DNA from: Seinonella peptonophila
Lineage (GTDB): Bacteria; Bacillota; Bacilli; Thermoactinomycetales; Thermoactinomycetaceae
Length of the DNA stretch: 64,000 bases
Direction of reading: 5' to 3'
Assembly (NCBI RefSeq): GCF_900129355.1
Contig: NZ_FQVL01000002.1
Span: 372,001 to 436,000, forward strand
The notes beneath the pieces were generated by a model. It had not been told where the DNA came from. It ran no database searches and worked only from the letters and a program-made list of their open reading frames with translations. Of this stretch, positions 63,113-64,000 are shown piece by piece (the stretch's first letter is position 1; every line of letters begins with the position of its first letter). The translations under genes were made by a program, and so were the position numbers.

Positions 63113-63430
63113 TCTCTTCCTTTCACTATGGAAAAATATCTTATATATATGGGTATAGTCAAAAGTAACTCTTTTCATACTCAAATTTCATCTGCTGAAG
63201 AAATTATTAAGAAAAAGCTCATATGTAATCCCATTTCTTCATAGAAGAATGTATATAATCAATATAGATATAATGTGGTTAGTTTAATGGTTTTGTTTTT
63301 GGATAAAGATAATTCTTAACGTTTATTTTTAAGGAAGTTTTTAAAAATAAACGGTGGTAAAGTTTGTATCTTTTCTGTTATATTTATAGGTAAAGAAATT
63401 AGGGGTTCAAACTAAAAGAAAAGGAGGGAA
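63113..63430. promoter_or_regulatory. Intergenic region with a 12-bp inverted repeat
   Basis: No gene seen. It holds a perfect 12-bp inverted repeat, CGTTTATTTTTA (63320-63331) and TAAAAATAAACG (63342-63353), with a 10-nt spacer. A possible TATATT -10 lies near 63380 before the last gene. The repeat may be an operator or an AT-rich hairpin. Confidence 0.5.
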
Positions 63431-63436
63431 ATGGTT

Positions 63437-64000
63437 TTGCACCACGATACTAAAAAAGGAAAATATACTTCTGAAGAGAATGAACAAATCATTTCTACTA
63501 TCAATCAAGGGATTGCCGAAGGTAGAAATGAAAGAGAAATCTTAAAAGAACTTGCAACTCAGTTAAATCGAGGGTATGCAGGAATTATGTCACACGTGCG
63601 AAAGTTGAGATCAGAATTTCCAGACCGTTTTAATTCTTCGGATGATTCGGAAGAGAAAGGGCCTCGTTTAAATAGTTGGGAAGAGAGCGAAGAGGATTTA
63701 GTCATCCAAACAGTAAATGAATTTCTAAGTCAAAAAAAGTCTCTCTCAGCAGCAATCGCTGAGCTAGAAAAAAAACTTTCACGGACTCAAGGCGCAATTT
63801 ACCAACGAATTTATACACTACGGCGGAAATATCCAGAGAAATTTGACCATCTTCCGGCGCAAAGACCCAGACGCCGTCGAAAGTTTCAGGATTGGCATAT
63901 GTCCAGACCGCCTATTCAAGAACTTGACGAATTTACTTTTAATGGACAACAACCACAAGCTAGCTTATCTTCCGAAACGGAAAGACAATTTGCAAATGCA
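63437..64000 (+). CDS. Two-repeat Myb/SANT-like DNA-binding protein (RsfA-like), 3' end outside window
   Basis: 188 codons to the window end without a stop. AAAGGAGGG is 8 nt before TTG 63437 and only 2 nt before ATG 63431, so TTG is favoured. Two tandem helical repeats: YTSEENEQIISTINQGIAEG ... IMSHVRKLRSEFPDRF, and WEESEEDLVIQTVNEFLSQK ... GAIYQRIYTLRRKYPEKF. Each starts with an acidic Ser/Trp-Glu-Glu motif and ends in a basic recognition-like helix, as in Myb-like prespore regulators of Bacillus. A basic RPRRRRKF linker follows. Probably a sporulation or developmental regulator. Confidence 0.7.
   Translation, partial: MHHDTKKGKYTSEENEQIISTINQGIAEGRNEREILKELATQLNRGYAGIMSHVRKLRSEFPDRFNSSDDSEEKGPRLNSWEESEEDLVIQTVNEFLSQKKSLSAAIAELEKKLSRTQGAIYQRIYTLRRKYPEKFDHLPAQRPRRRRKFQDWHMSRPPIQELDEFTFNGQQPQASLSSETERQFANA

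Noticed and set aside
1-64000. tRNA or rRNA genes
   Set aside because: No segment showed the conserved T-arm and acceptor features or rRNA blocks on reading both strands by eye.

Overview
The window looks like a low-GC Gram-positive spore former of the order Bacillales. Thermoactinomycetaceae-like is my best guess, from gene content only. The clues are strong GGAGG-type ribosome sites, frequent TTG and GTG starts, a consensus catabolite-repression (cre) site, a YheC/YheD spore-coat-type ATP-grasp gene, a prespore-regulator-like gene and about 35-45% GC. One gene at 52.7-53.6 kb is far richer in GC (67% in a line I counted) and looks foreign.

Region 1 (1-43.6 kb, almost all minus strand) is a giant nonribosomal peptide synthetase (NRPS) locus, transcribed from 43556 down past position 1. 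Five synthetase genes carry 11 complete modules: A-T-C-A-T-E (37281-43556), C-A-T-C-A-T (30949-37245), C-A-T-C-A-T-E (22778-30379), C-A-T-C-A-T-E (11602-19128) and C-A-T-C-A-T-C-A-T-E... (start 9354, running off the window). The first gene begins directly with an adenylation domain, so it is a starter with no lipid or formyl cap. Adenylation codes are Leu (DAWFLGNVV), a His variant of it (DAWFLGHVV) and an unassigned DVGC-A--Y family. Epimerisation (E) domains follow modules 2, 6, 8 and 11, and the C domain after module 4 is also of the D-accepting type. The product should be a hydrophobic peptide alternating L and D residues over its first eight positions, reminiscent of linear gramicidin. 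An asparagine synthetase gene (asnB), two small unknown genes and an RNA-repair pair (Thg1-like plus polynucleotide kinase) sit inside the locus. No thioesterase or transporter is in view.

Region 2 (43.7-52.5 kb) has a Yip1 membrane protein and a catabolic cluster: MFS transporter, cupin, DUF2848 protein, nitrilase-type amidase, HpaB-type flavin hydroxylase, FMN split-barrel protein and a GntR/FadR regulator. A helical-repeat protein and a membrane protein with an L7/L12-like tail follow. Region 3 (52.5-53.8 kb) is the GC-rich foreign gene.

Region 4 (54.3-59.4 kb) is an amino-sugar disaccharide system: ChbG-type deacetylase and GntR/UTRA regulator, divergent from a GH4 phospho-glucosidase and PTS IIC (frameshifted), IIA and IIB. 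The shared promoter region carries three TTGTnATAACAA sites and a perfect cre site. The gene set points to diacetylchitobiose. Region 5 (59.4-64 kb) holds a YheC/YheD gene, an orphan cas6, several small genes and a two-repeat Myb-like regulator cut by the window end.

Three intergenic elements of about 260-340 bp (22.4, 51.9 and 59.4 kb) abut or interrupt transcription terminators. Two are flanked by duplicated terminator hairpins, which suggests a small mobile element family that targets terminators.
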